Assembly (NCBI GenBank): GCA_001792895.1
Contig: MARA01000014.1
Coordinates: 186,001-250,000 of the forward strand
Length of the DNA: 64,000 bases
Origin: Lentinus brumalis
Lineage: Eukaryota; Basidiomycota; Agaricomycetes; Polyporales; Polyporaceae
Direction of reading: 5' to 3'
Position 1 is the first letter of the stretch, and each line of letters starts with the position of its first letter. The position numbers and the translations under genes are program-made. Positions 35,519 through 46,515 of this stretch are shown in pieces. The notes under the pieces were generated by a model. It searched no databases. It saw nothing but the letters and a program-made list of their open reading frames with translations, and was not told the origin of the DNA.

Positions 35519-37295
35519 ATGTCTAACAGGCAAGACTCGGGGAGGCCGTACCATCTCGAATGCACCGGAGCGGCTCAGGAAACGGTGAAAGCCCATTCCA
35601 CCCCGGAGAACATCACACTCTTCGGGAGTTGTTTCTGTCCATTCGTGCAGCGTGTCTGGGTAACGCTTGAGCACCTCGGGTTCAACTACAAGGTGCGCAA
35701 ATGCTTTCTTTTGTGATACGTATGCTGACTAGCGCATACATCGCAGTATTGTAAGTGAAACACATGTCTTCGCTGCACAATTTAGTTCTTCGGCGCCCGT
35801 ATTATGAGCGATGGCACTGAACGACACATGTATGCATTGCTCACGTTGAACGTAGACGAAGTGGACCCGTACAAGAAGCCCGCGGAGCTCCTGGAGCTCT
35901 CGCCCAAGGGCCTGGTTCCTGCCCTCAGGCTTGACGGGTACAACCCACCCAGGGCGCTGAACGAAAGCACAGTTATCATGGACTTCCTTCTGGAGTGAGC
36001 ATCGTCTTACGAAACTCGGTTCTGGATCACTCACAACCCGTCCCCGCAACGTCTAGCTTAGCGGCAAGCAACACGAAGCGCTCCTCGCACACCACGGAGA
36101 GCCTCTTCCCTCCGTTATCCGATCCCTGTGGGTACTTCGTCGTTCGGCTTAGCGCATATATGCTCACTCCGACGATGTTCTGACGCCAATGTCGACGCAT
36201 ACACCCCCATTCTACGTGTCATGCGACCCGTATACACCACCCACACATCTCTCCCGAACCCTTGCTCATCCCCGTGGCGCGAACGCGAACAAACCGCCCA
36301 CTGCATATCTAGACGCACGCGCACTCATCCGCCTTCAATCCGACACCGTGAACAGATCGCTCGTTCCCGCGTTCTATCGATACCTCCAAGCGCAGGACGA
36401 AGGTGAGTTCCACATCCTGCTTCCCATCCTAAGCAATTCCCTCTCGCCCCCGGGCCCCCAGCTCGTCCCCGGTATTCGGCTCCATTGTTTACTATCTACC
36501 TGACCCTGACTCGCCGCGGAACGCTGACGATAAACCCTGCAATATAGAGAAGCAGATCGAGGGCGCGAAGGGATTCCTGGAAGCAATCGACGGCCTCGTG
36601 AAGCTGTTCGAGCGTGCAGAGCGCGAAGGGTGCACATCGTATGGGCTCTGGCACGAACGTGGCTCTCTCAGCTATGCGGATGTCATGGCTGGCCCATGTG
36701 AGTCCATCCTCCCCGTGTCATTCTCTCCACCACATCGAGAAGTCTGTCTGCGTCGTTAGCTTGCACCCTGGCTCCGAGCTCGAAGAGGCTGCTTCGTGAC
36801 CGCGTATCTTGCCCATGGCCGTTACGAGGGCAGGTTCGTTCAGTGGGCTCTTCGCAGTCATGTTCGCCAGTGAGCGATCGATACACCCAGACTCTTGTAG
36901 ATCCATTCAAAAGACGAGGGGTGGTGAGGCTTTGGACGGGTCCATGGCCGTTCATTCGCTGAGCGCCGCCGCGGCAGCCTCTTGACAACATACATACTGA
37001 CGTCGGCCGCTCACAGGGATATTCCGGGCCACAAATGTGCTGAAGCACTACCGCGGATTTGTCTTACCTGAAGGCGCACGCTTTCGTGCGTACGTCGACA
37101 GACTGCTCAACCACCCGGCTTTCGAGCGGACGTGCAGTACGGAGCAACTGTACCTAGACAGTTACGAGAGGTTAGTACGCTGCGCCTGACTCCGCAGTGC
37201 TTCCGCCGTTGAATATGGTCCTCAGATATGCCTTCAATCGGCCAAGCACCAGCCAGGTCGCCAACGCGATCAACGCAGGCACGGCGCTGCCGTGA
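35519..37295 (+). CDS. Glutathione S-transferase, omega-like, with a 4-base exon
   Basis: Eight exons join to 283 residues: 35519-35692, 35747-35750, 35856-35994, 36057-36127, 36313-36402, 36548-36697, 37017-37170 and 37226-37295. The thioredoxin-fold half has LFGSCFCPFVQRVW, with the CP cysteine (Cys40) where omega and related classes carry the catalytic cysteine. It continues with DEVDPYKKP or YYEVDPYKKP, SPKGLVPAL and NESTVIMDFL, the last being the glutathione-binding E-S-T motif. The helical half shows ARALIRLQSD, LVPAFYRYLQAQ, SYADVMAGPW and NHPAFERT. Cysteine-type GSTs act as thiol transferases or reductases with glutathione. The exon TATT (35747-35750) is the only way I found to link FNYK to EVDPYKK in phase. 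Intron 6 is long (319 bases). No signal peptide is seen, so cytosolic. Confidence 0.87.
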
Positions 37296-38957
37296 TTGTA
37301 CACAACTCGATATTGCTCCCAACTTCGTCGTCGAACTTATTCAACCTGTTGTCTACGCAACACTCTCATGTCTGTCTAATCGATTGTGAGTACTTTGCCT
37401 CAACCATGGTGCGCGTGTTCGGGCTTTCGAAGGCTTCGCAACTTGCCTACTTGAACGGAAGCCTGCGACGATCATTGCATCCTTCATCGTCCATTGCATC
37501 CACCGCTGAGGATCCTCTCGTCGATCCGTCAATCTCCCAGACGACGAGGACCATCGCGACTTCGTCCGGGGATAATGCTGGATAGTAGGCCCCGTGAATG
37601 GCGGCCGAAGCTCGACAAATTTGAGCTCAGAATATGTCCGAGCTCGAGGCCGCCGCCCAGAGCTCTGATTATGATATTGCACCCCATCAGGACGAGGTGG
37701 TACTGGAATGACACAGCCTTGGAGTTCCGCAATCGCGCCTGAAACCACTACTATCTACTGTACGTTCTATCAACCGTCCAGATCAAAGGCTTGGCATGCA
37801 TTGAACTTGAGTTGCGTCTCGTCATTAAGTATCATTATGCCGCATCTTTGAGCTGACTCTCTCGTCCTCTGCGTGCTCAGATGGATCGCAGTCCTTTTCA
37901 ATTATGCTTCCTTTCTCAAGAGTTACGACTCACGAGACCACCCTTGCGGGAACCTGGCTGAATGACGAATGATCGCTTGATGCGCGGGGTCCGGAGAAGA
38001 TGGAGGGCGTGTGGCGGTGTTGCACGTCCTCTCTCTTCCTGCGCTCATGAACTGCCTCGTTAGCCATGCTTCGCCGTTGCGTCGTATTGCATCTTCATCT
38101 CATCAAACATCTGTCTTGCTTTTCCGCACGATCCTGTCTGGACCACAGCAACTTCGTATCTGCCTTCGAAAACGTTCTCCAGAGCGACTCGCAGTCAAGC
38201 GACATCAATGAAGTCCGGAGGCCTCGGGGTCACACTGGCGTATTTCCGCCTCGCTCTTGCGTAACTCCCGCTCGCGTACGGCCCATTCAGTGACTAGAAA
38301 GCTTTGGTATTCCCACACAGGCTCATAGAGGGGCCCTTTCGCCGGTGCGCGTGAGTCGACTGCTGGTGTTACACTGGAAGCGCCCGGTCTGGGCCCTCTT
38401 CATTTTCGTACGTCTGTCTTGCCCTTGTCTGCAGGTGGAACTTCAACCTGAACAAGCCCAATGGGTCTTGCAGAGATGCACTCGATGAGACACGGCTCCG
38501 ACAGACGGCAACCCGCAGGCTCTCAGAACATGATCAGATCCCGTCTGCACCGCACTAATTTGAATGAACTCAATCAACGCCCGGACACGCGCATCTGCCC
38601 AGCAAGGTGCCCGAGCCCGAGCCCGTTTGGAGTCGGTTTCGATGGGTGTTCTGGTCCTGCACCCGTGGCGCCCGCGAAGCGGCCAGTCTCCATATAACTC
38701 GCAGGCGTGCCCCGCTCACGCGCTTCACAACTGTTCCCTCTCTCCCTTTCTCCCCTTCCTCTGGTGTTGCTGTTGTCGCTCTTGTGTGAGCTTGCCTGAC
38801 TTGCGTTGCTCTCTGCTCTCTGCTAAGCCTGCTGCTTGCTGCCTCTGGATCGTTCCTTCGCTGGCGCGGTCTTTTCTTCAAAACTGCCAGCAGTAGCTTG
38901 GTATCCGCTCTTTCCCACCGCCAGCAGCCTGTTTGAGTTCCACCAGCTATCCTCCAG
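37296..38957. other. Intergenic; upstream region of the bestrophin gene
   Basis: Short frames only. A C/T-rich tract at about 38720-38790 and TATAAC at 38693 suggest that the bestrophin transcript starts near there, with a long 5' leader that may contain an intron. Confidence 0.45.
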
Positions 38958-41181
38958 ATGGTCGCGCAGAACCCGCTCTTCGCGGGATGGAGTCTCAAGA
39001 AGTTCAAGGCCACCGTCATCAACGACATCTGGCCAGAAGTGACGTTCTTCTCAGCAGTCGCCACGAGTGAGTCCCGCTTCGCGATGTTTCCGCCGCCACA
39101 TCTGACCACGACTCGCGCGCGCGTAGTGGTGACGCTCGTCTCGCAATTCACCAGGCACAAGCTCGTGTTCTCGAGCGCTATGCTCACGGTGCTGGGTACG
39201 GTCCTCGGTTTGGTCATCTCGTTCCGGACGTCTTCTGCATATGAGCGGTGAGTGTCATGCTTGGACATATCGCGAACAACGGCATGGGCACGCTTGGAGA
39301 ACGGGTATATCCTGAGATGAGTAGGGGGGACACGACCTGACAGCGTTACCGCGCCCAATACATGTGTCAGGCCGTTTGAATTGCGAAAACGCCCTGTCTT
39401 GTGTCATGCCGTCCACATCTGCACGGCACGTCTGACATGTCTGTTGTATCCTAGGTATATGGAAGGCAGGAAGCTCTGGACGACCATCGCGCTCAATTCC
39501 CGCACTCTGGCACAGATCGTACGTACTCCCTGATGGCTGTAGGAGCTACCATCTCATTGGCCACCTATAGATTTGGGTGCATGTTCCATTCGATCGTGTA
39601 GACAAGAAGACGGGGCAGCCAAAGTCGAAGCTCGAGGTCATCATTGAGAAGAAGAGTATGGTGAACCTCGTCCAGGCCTATGCCGTGGCAGTTAAGGTAC
39701 GCTATTGCGTCCAGACCTCACATCTGTCATAGAGCCTCATTCCGTATTTTCTTAGCACATGCTCCGTGGCGAGGCTGGGGTATACTACGAGGATCTGTAC
39801 CCCTCGTATGCTTCCTTCCTCGCTATTCGACCCATGCGCCCGAGGTTGCCTCGGAAGAGGACATGCTTCCCATGTGGAAGGCGTCAGCAATGGACGCGCA
39901 GAAACACAAGGCCGCGCACACGTTCACCTCCTCAAGACCGCTCTCACCGGATGGTAGCAGTCACAGGGCGGAGAGCACGGAGAAGGAGCTCGGCGGGCTC
40001 TCGGAGGCCCAAATCTACCACTCGCTACGCGGACGCCAGCAGAAGAAGAAGTTCGACCCCGAGGCGGCACTTCCCGTCGTGTACAGCGAGCACCCGCTGC
40101 TGCCGGCGCGCAACCCGCCCAAGGAATCGCTCTTCGATTATCTCCCCTTCCTCCGAATCTTCAAGATCATCGCGCGTCCGTTCCGCCGCCGCAAGACTGA
40201 GTCTGAACTCCCGACGACCGCGAGTGGTCCGACCAGGAGCCTCACCGGCAAGCGTCTTCGTCCAGAGGCGATCGACTCTAACGTCCCCCTGGAGATCACG
40301 CTCTTCCTGTCAAGCTACCTCTCGTGGCTGTTGAGGAATGGCCAGCTGCAACCAGCCCTCGCCTCCGCCTTCACGACTGGTATCGTCCAGTTCCAGGATA
40401 CGGTGTCGAACCTTGACCGGATCAGGAACACGCCGTTGCCCTTCGCGTACCAGGCTCATCTCCGCATCTCACTGTGGCTCTATCTGTTCTTCCTTCCCGT
40501 GAGTCGCCATGCACACCGAAACAGCGCCTCGGAACTTACACTGACGCTGCGTCTCCGCGTCATCTCAGTTCCAAGTTTGGTCCTCCTTCGGCTATCTTAC
40601 CATTCCGTACGTCGCTGTCAGTTTCGGCGGTCTCGTTCTCGCATTGACCTGTCTGTGCAGGGGCACTGCGTTCGCGTCGTTCTTGCTCCTCGGCTTCCTC
40701 GAGATCGGTCAGGAGATGTAAGCATGGCATTCACTTCCTTCTTCCGCATGCACTAACAACCGGAAATCTTTCATCTAGCGAGAACCCGTTCAACTATGAT
40801 ATGAACGATCTTGGTGAGCGCTCCTGGAAACTTTATGAGATGAACGATTGTCCTGACGCTGCATACAGACCTTGATGCGTTCTGTCTGAGCATTCAGCGT
40901 GAGCTGCATGAGATCACCGCGGTACGATAATGCATAGCGCTCTGTGTTTCGTTCTGTACTGACGGCTTTGTCACCTTTGCCAGCACACATGCCCCGATCC
41001 CGATGAGTACATCATGACGCCCTGGAACCAGCCTTTCGCGCCTGGCGACAGACGAACAGCAGAGGAGATGATGAGCGACGTCAACCACTCATATCATGGT
41101 CCCGACACCGGCATGCATAGCATTCGCCGGACGCTGCTCAAGAGCTGGTGGGACGTGGACCAGATCACGCGAGCCAAGTGA
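38958..41181 (+). CDS. Bestrophin-family anion channel (UPF0187/RFP-TM), one frame break
   Basis: Ten exons are read: 38958-39066, 39127-39247, 39455-39518, 39571-39696, 39756-40498, 40569-40606, 40661-40717, 40779-40813, 40869-40921 and 40984-41181. With one base restored they give 514 residues. Helices are visible near SSAMLTVLGTVLGLVISF, ALASAFTTGIVQ, LRISLWLYLFFLP and ASFLLLGFLEIGQEI. Family marks include RTSSAYERYMEGRKLW and ENPFNYDMNDLDLDAFC, the last resembling the C-terminal acidic segment that binds calcium in animal bestrophins. A long charged cytosolic insert lies between the first and second helix pairs. Bestrophins are chloride or bicarbonate channels. The frame breaks in exon 5 at the CCCC run 39800-39803: YYEDLYP is in one frame and LVCFLPRY in the next, and one extra C restores both. 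Confidence 0.85.
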
Positions 41182-42090
41182 GAACAAAACTCTCGACGGT
41201 GTGTTCATCCCGTGCATTGCACCACATTTGACAGCTGCTGAACCTTTCCAACTAAGATGCGTGGATACCGCACGGCCTTCGCTGCTTCGGATGTCCCTGG
41301 TATAGCCCTTCCGCGTCCATACTTGACTATTTGGATGACTCTTTGCGCTTCCTGGAGGAAGCCTGTATATATATTGACCACTGTGGTCCAGCTGCTGTCG
41401 CACTTACGTTTGCTCTTAATCTCGAGGTTGTTGTGATATGCGGTTTCAATCTTTAGCTGAGAGTAATGTCATTCGGCAAGGCGGACTCGTGACCGCACCG
41501 CCGAGGTGAGCTCACAGATTATATCAGAACGTTCGATAGTTGTGGTTGGCGGGTGAGGTCAGCGGCCTAGGCCAGATTTTAGAGTAGGCGTGTACCGAGC
41601 ACGTTGAGATAAAAGCCTCCGCAGTGCGTGGCGAGAACGAGGGAGACTGCCGCGTTGGGCGAAGACAGCCCCGTCCCGCGCGCCGCTTCATATAAAGATC
41701 CGGTGCATCGTGCGCGAGCGTCCTCCGACGCCAGAGGCCTGCTGCCCGCCGCCTCGCCCCCGTCTTCCAGCTCGTGCGCACGACTCTTCACGATATCGCC
41801 TTCCTGGAATACGACGCGCCGCAGCGCAGGGAAGATCAGTACGTCGCGCGTTCAATCGACGCTCGCGTGCATGGACTGACCATGAGGCCGATCGCTTCAG
41901 GCCTGCTCTCATCTCCATGCCGCGAGGCCCAGCGTAGCTTCTACGAACCGCGGTGCCCGGACATCCTACATCTCCATCCACGTCTCCCCTGCTTTCAGCT
42001 CGGTCCCCACCGGTACCTGGAGCTTGCTATCGTCATATCGCCTTGCTTTCTTGCACATCGCGTTTGCTACGCCGCCTCGCCTGACATCCT
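41182..42090. other. Intergenic; promoter region of the coiled-coil gene
   Basis: About 0.9 kb without a recognised gene. A frame at 41774-42094 runs into the next start but has no homology-like features. TATATATA at about 41366-41373 may belong to either neighbour. Confidence 0.4.
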
Positions 42091-45000
42091 ATGACGACGC
42101 TCTTGACCCCTATCTCGGAACAGAACATTGGAACTCTTGCGGGATTCGACGAGGATGTGGAGCCTAACGAGGAGTGGAAGAAGGCCCTTAAAGAGCGAGT
42201 TGAGGAGGAGCTGCAGTCGATGGCGGACAAGGTGAGACAAGAGAGAGATACTCAACTTCGAGGCGCCCCCGAGGGCTCTCCCCAGTATGAGGCCATCATG
42301 AGGAATTATCAGGCCTCGATAGATCGTGTACGCCGCATCGCGCAGGATCAATTCAACCAGGAGCTGAAGATCGCTCGCTTCGAACGGTCGCTCGCGCTCG
42401 GCAAGAAGGTGGAGGGGGAGGAATTCGAGGCATTTAGGAGACAGCAGCAAGCGATCTGGGAGGCCATCAAGAAGGGAGGGGCGGAGAGGCCGCAGGGTCG
42501 CCGAGATTCCAATGTCGCCGCGAGTCCTAACCAACAGAATGGAGAGGCTGTTGCTGTTCCCCCGCGGGCGGGTGATGAGGCGGAGGCTAGGGAAGGCTCT
42601 GGTGCGCCGTATCGCGATGCTCGTCCGCGCGAGCCTGATGTTAGGGAGGGCCCCGCTGTGCCGCACCGCGATCCACGTCCACTTACGAGAACGTCGCTTG
42701 GATCCGAGCCGCGCCCTCGAGATCGCACGCAGAGTGGAGGGTCTGACCAGTTTGCTGGTACGCCAGGGAGCTACGGCACGAGACCCGCTCGCTCTCGCGG
42801 AAACTCGTCCGTCTTCGGTATTGATTTTGACCCAACCGGCTCGTCATCTTCCCCACACGACCAAGGGTCTATCGGGAGACAGGGTCTCAGCTCGTTGTCC
42901 AGGACGCGGCCGCAGAACATCTGGCTGCCCTCAGGTATCCCGCCAACTAACCAGTCCTCGACTTCACGTGCTTTCGCTCACGCCGCCGCCTCCAATGCGT
43001 CGCCCGTCAGTCCCAATATTCCCGCAACCGAGAACGGTCGAACGCTCTCGCGCGCAGGCAGCGTTCGTTCCATCGAGCAACCGTCTCCCGTCGCCGACTT
43101 TGAGCCAGGCTCCGCGCCTCACCGCGATCGCTTTCCCTTGGGCACCGTGGAGGAGCGCACGGCCACGCGCAAAGGCAAGGAACCTGACAGGTCGGATCGC
43201 CAACGACAGCCGTCCTTCACGCAGCAGACAGCCGTCCATGATATCTATGCTCGTCGTCCCGATTCGCGCACGACCATGCCGATCACACCTTCCCGTCCTA
43301 CTCATGCCTCCTCCGAGGATCAGTACTTCCCGCAGATCAGCCCAATTAACCCGCGGTATCGTCAGGACCCAGATGAGGGCGAAGGCATTCCGATCCGCTC
43401 GTCGCGCCGCAGCATCACGTCGGACCAGGGCTCCCCAGAGAACGTGCGCTATGGTCCGCCGTCGTCCGTGTCAGCGCGCCCCATCCCGTCGAAGAGGTCC
43501 TGGAACGGGGACTTCGACGATTGGCCTTCTCAGGCGCCTTCTGCCGGTCGCCCGTACTATGGACCGCAGTCTCCTCCAACAGCACCGACTCCTTCGTCAA
43601 GTCGACCGATCCCTCGTCCTTCCAACGGCGATGACGACATGCGGCGTCAGTCACCATCTGGCGCTTGGCATGGGTCGCAGAGTCCTCCCAGTGCGCTCCC
43701 CTTCGCTGGATATGACATCCCGACCAGCTCAAGTCCTCGTCGTCGCTTCTCCGGGAGTCCGGCAGGGAGTGTCAGCGGCCGCAGAAACTCGAACGGCTCT
43801 CGGTCGGTGCGGTCGCGTTCTTCCCGCCAGGAGTTCTGGGGTCCTTCCGATGTCGCGCAACGTCCACTTCCCACATATGAAGAGCAATCAGTCGCTTCCG
43901 GCAGTGACTCCGAAGATGACTACGGGGAGGACCTCGATGAGTTGTATAACGCACGGGAACTTCAGGAGTATCATAGACGACTCGCGGAGGAGGCTCGGCG
44001 GAAGGAGGAGGAAGCCTCTCGGAAGGAGGCTGAAGCGCGGCGAAAGGAGGAGGAGGCGCGAAAGAAGCAGGAGGAGGTGTGGGCGAAGGCTCTGGAGGTG
44101 CAGCAGAAGGCGGAGGAACTGGCGCGTCGCGAAGCTGAGCTTCTTGTCAGGGAGGCAGAGGCTAGAGCGCAGGAGGAGAAACGGAAGCGGGAGGAGGCCG
44201 AAGCTCGACTGCAAGAAGAGATCCGAAGACGCCAGGAAGTGGAGGAAAGGCAAGCGCGTGAGGAAGCACAGAGACGAGAGCGGGACAAGGAGGAACGTGA
44301 ACGTCGCGACCGCGAGGAGAAGGAACGGCGGGAGAGAGAAGAACGGGAACGGAGGGATAGGGAGGAGCGCGAACGCATGGAGAGGGAACGGCGGGAGAGG
44401 GAGGAGAAGGAGAGGCGAGAGGAACGTCAGCGTCGTGAACAGGAGGAGAAGGAACGCCGCGTACGGGAGCAAAGAGAGATGGAGGAGCGGCTCAAGCGAC
44501 AACGGGAGGATGAAGCACGGCTGGCCCAGGAGAAACGAGAATGGGAAGAAGCTCGCAAGAGAGAGGAAGAAGCTCGTGCTGCAGCACAAGCACAAGCTAT
44601 CCTTGAAGCCGAGCGGCTGCGCAGGGAGGCTGAGGAAGAGGATGCGGCAGAGGCGCAAGCACTTGCGGAGGCGGAAGAGGAAGCCCGTAAACGGGAGGAG
44701 GTGCGCCAACGAGAGGAGACACGTCGGCAGGAGGCTGCACGAAAGAAAGAGGAAGCCACTCCGAGGAAGACCAAGGCGCAGAAGCAGCGGGAGGCCGAAG
44801 CTCAGCGACGACGTGTGGATGAAGAGACCCGTAACGCCCAGGAGGAGGCAGAGTCTAAGCGGAGACGGGAGGAAGAGGAAGCGGAGGAGGCACGTCGGGC
44901 CCGGGACCTGGAGGACCGGCGCGAAGAAGATGCTCGGAGAGAACGTGAAGAGGCAGAGGCGAAACGGAAACAGGAGGAGGAAGCTCAAGGGCGACGTGAA

Positions 45001-46515
45001 GCGGAACGAGCGGCGGCGGAGAAGGCATCTGCGGAGAGAGCAGCTCGGGAGAAGGCCGCCGCTGAAGAGGCTCAACGACGCCTAGAGGCCACAACTAAGC
45101 AACGCGAGGAGGAGGCGAGGGCGCGTGCCGCGCAAGAAGTCCAATCTCCCGACGACGACGACGACGACTTCTTCATGGACGAACTCCAAGATCCGGTGTT
45201 CCTGAGGGAGCAGCAGGCCGAGTTCGAGCGCATCCAAGCTCAACGCGACCTCGAGGCCCGCCAGCGCGCGGCGGCAACCAAGAAGCGCGAAGAGGATGAA
45301 GCTCGGAAGGAGGCCCAGTTCAAGAAGGATCAGGAGGAGATCTACAAGCGCATTCAAGCGGAAGAGCAAGGCCGAATTCGCGAGCAGGAGGCCAGACGTC
45401 GCGTCGAGGAGGAGATGCGAAAGAAGGATGCCATGAGAGTGAAGCAGTCACAGGCTGTCCTGGAGAAAGTCATTCGGGCATCGGAACAGGAACATCTTCA
45501 GGAGCAGGAGCGCCGTCGAAAAGAGGACCGCAGGCGACAGGACAGCGTCGGCAGCGGCTCTGACACCAACCGCGATCGTGCGGGAGTTTTCTACGCCGCT
45601 TCTTCTTCGTCTGCACCTCGGCCGATTCCGACTTCCTCGCCTGCTTTCCGTCCTACTCCCTCAGTTCCTGGAGACCGCAGTAGTACCGCGTCGTCGTCGA
45701 GTTATAGCTCCTCTGCCAGCTTTTTCTCTGCATCGTCCGGACGGTCGAACTCTTCGGCACACACGAGTACGAGCCGCGCTTCCACAACGCCGATGGCTAG
45801 CGCGACTCCGACTCCGAAACCAGCTACTCCCAGTGTCGCTTCTGGGGCGAAGACCGGATGGAAATCCACTCCTTCTCCAGCAACACCTTCACCGACTACG
45901 GCTTCTTCGACGCGGTCCTCCGGTACCGGTTACCACACGGCGTACGGCGCTGGTACATCGTATGCGCAATCCGCTCCTAGCACAGCTCGTCCTGGAACGT
46001 CTTTCACGGCCTCTTCACCGATGAGCGAGCATGATTGGGCTCGTCGCCAGGAGGAACACGCTCGCAAACAGTTCGAGCAATTCCAACGCGAGCAAGAGGC
46101 GCAGCAACGGCGCGCCGAGCAGAAGGCGATACGTCAGCTCAGCAAGGAGGACGTCATCAAGCTGTTCGAGGAGCATGAGCGCCGTTGGGAGAGACTCGCT
46201 TCGCTCGATGTCCTCAGCTGGCATTCCTTCCCCTGGCCGATGCTGAAGCAGCCGACCGACCCCGAGCAGTTGACGTACATCGAGATCCAGGCGTACGTTC
46301 TTTCGCCGCACCACCCTGGCAGCAAGACTTCGAAGGAGCGGATCAAGGACTACTTGCGCAAGTGGCATCCTGACCGCTTCGAGACCAAGGTGCTGCCGAA
46401 GGTCCGGGAGGACGACCGCGAGAAGGTCCAGGAGGGTGCTGGCACCGTTGCGCGGCACTTGAACAAGTTGCTCAGCAGCCTTTCGAGCAGCGCCGAGAAC
46501 GGCCTATTTGGTTGA
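42091..46515 (+). CDS. Large intronless coiled-coil protein with NFKBIL1-like C-terminal segment
   Basis: A single open frame of 1474 residues starts at ATG 42091. Residues 1-130 are charged and helical (EEWKKALKERVEEEL, DQFNQELKIARFERSL). Residues 150-610 are disordered and Ser/Pro/Arg-rich. Residues about 620-1150 form an almost unbroken Glu/Arg/Lys/Ala heptad-type coiled coil (EERERRDREEKERR type). A Ser/Thr-rich linker follows, and the last 115 residues (from about 1357) are folded-looking: ERRWERLASLDVLSW, WPMLKQP, SKERIKDYLRKWHPDRF, KVREDDREKVQEGAGTVARHLN. That tail resembles the C-terminus of NF-kappa-B-inhibitor-like protein 1 and contains HPD, the J-domain signature, though no full J-domain is visible. 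The function is unknown; a scaffold or a chaperone contact is possible. The lack of introns contrasts with all large neighbours. Confidence 0.85.
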   Translation: MTTLLTPISEQNIGTLAGFDEDVEPNEEWKKALKERVEEELQSMADKVRQERDTQLRGAPEGSPQYEAIMRNYQASIDRVRRIAQDQFNQELKIARFERSLALGKKVEGEEFEAFRRQQQAIWEAIKKGGAERPQGRRDSNVAASPNQQNGEAVAVPPRAGDEAEAREGSGAPYRDARPREPDVREGPAVPHRDPRPLTRTSLGSEPRPRDRTQSGGSDQFAGTPGSYGTRPARSRGNSSVFGIDFDPTGSSSSPHDQGSIGRQGLSSLSRTRPQNIWLPSGIPPTNQSSTSRAFAHAAASNASPVSPNIPATENGRTLSRAGSVRSIEQPSPVADFEPGSAPHRDRFPLGTVEERTATRKGKEPDRSDRQRQPSFTQQTAVHDIYARRPDSRTTMPITPSRPTHASSEDQYFPQISPINPRYRQDPDEGEGIPIRSSRRSITSDQGSPENVRYGPPSSVSARPIPSKRSWNGDFDDWPSQAPSAGRPYYGPQSPPTAPTPSSSRPIPRPSNGDDDMRRQSPSGAWHGSQSPPSALPFAGYDIPTSSSPRRRFSGSPAGSVSGRRNSNGSRSVRSRSSRQEFWGPSDVAQRPLPTYEEQSVASGSDSEDDYGEDLDELYNARELQEYHRRLAEEARRKEEEASRKEAEARRKEEEARKKQEEVWAKALEVQQKAEELARREAELLVREAEARAQEEKRKREEAEARLQEEIRRRQEVEERQAREEAQRRERDKEERERRDREEKERREREERERRDREERERMERERREREEKERREERQRREQEEKERRVREQREMEERLKRQREDEARLAQEKREWEEARKREEEARAAAQAQAILEAERLRREAEEEDAAEAQALAEAEEEARKREEVRQREETRRQEAARKKEEATPRKTKAQKQREAEAQRRRVDEETRNAQEEAESKRRREEEEAEEARRARDLEDRREEDARREREEAEAKRKQEEEAQGRREAERAAAEKASAERAAREKAAAEEAQRRLEATTKQREEEARARAAQEVQSPDDDDDDFFMDELQDPVFLREQQAEFERIQAQRDLEARQRAAATKKREEDEARKEAQFKKDQEEIYKRIQAEEQGRIREQEARRRVEEEMRKKDAMRVKQSQAVLEKVIRASEQEHLQEQERRRKEDRRRQDSVGSGSDTNRDRAGVFYAASSSSAPRPIPTSSPAFRPTPSVPGDRSSTASSSSYSSSASFFSASSGRSNSSAHTSTSRASTTPMASATPTPKPATPSVASGAKTGWKSTPSPATPSPTTASSTRSSGTGYHTAYGAGTSYAQSAPSTARPGTSFTASSPMSEHDWARRQEEHARKQFEQFQREQEAQQRRAEQKAIRQLSKEDVIKLFEEHERRWERLASLDVLSWHSFPWPMLKQPTDPEQLTYIEIQAYVLSPHHPGSKTSKERIKDYLRKWHPDRFETKVLPKVREDDREKVQEGAGTVARHLNKLLSSLSSSAENGLFG

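Noticed and set aside
42512..45085. 857-residue Arg-rich frame on the plus strand and 395-residue Leu/Phe-rich frame on the minus strand (43888-45075)
   Set aside because: Both are by-products of the purine-rich coiled-coil coding sequence read in other frames.
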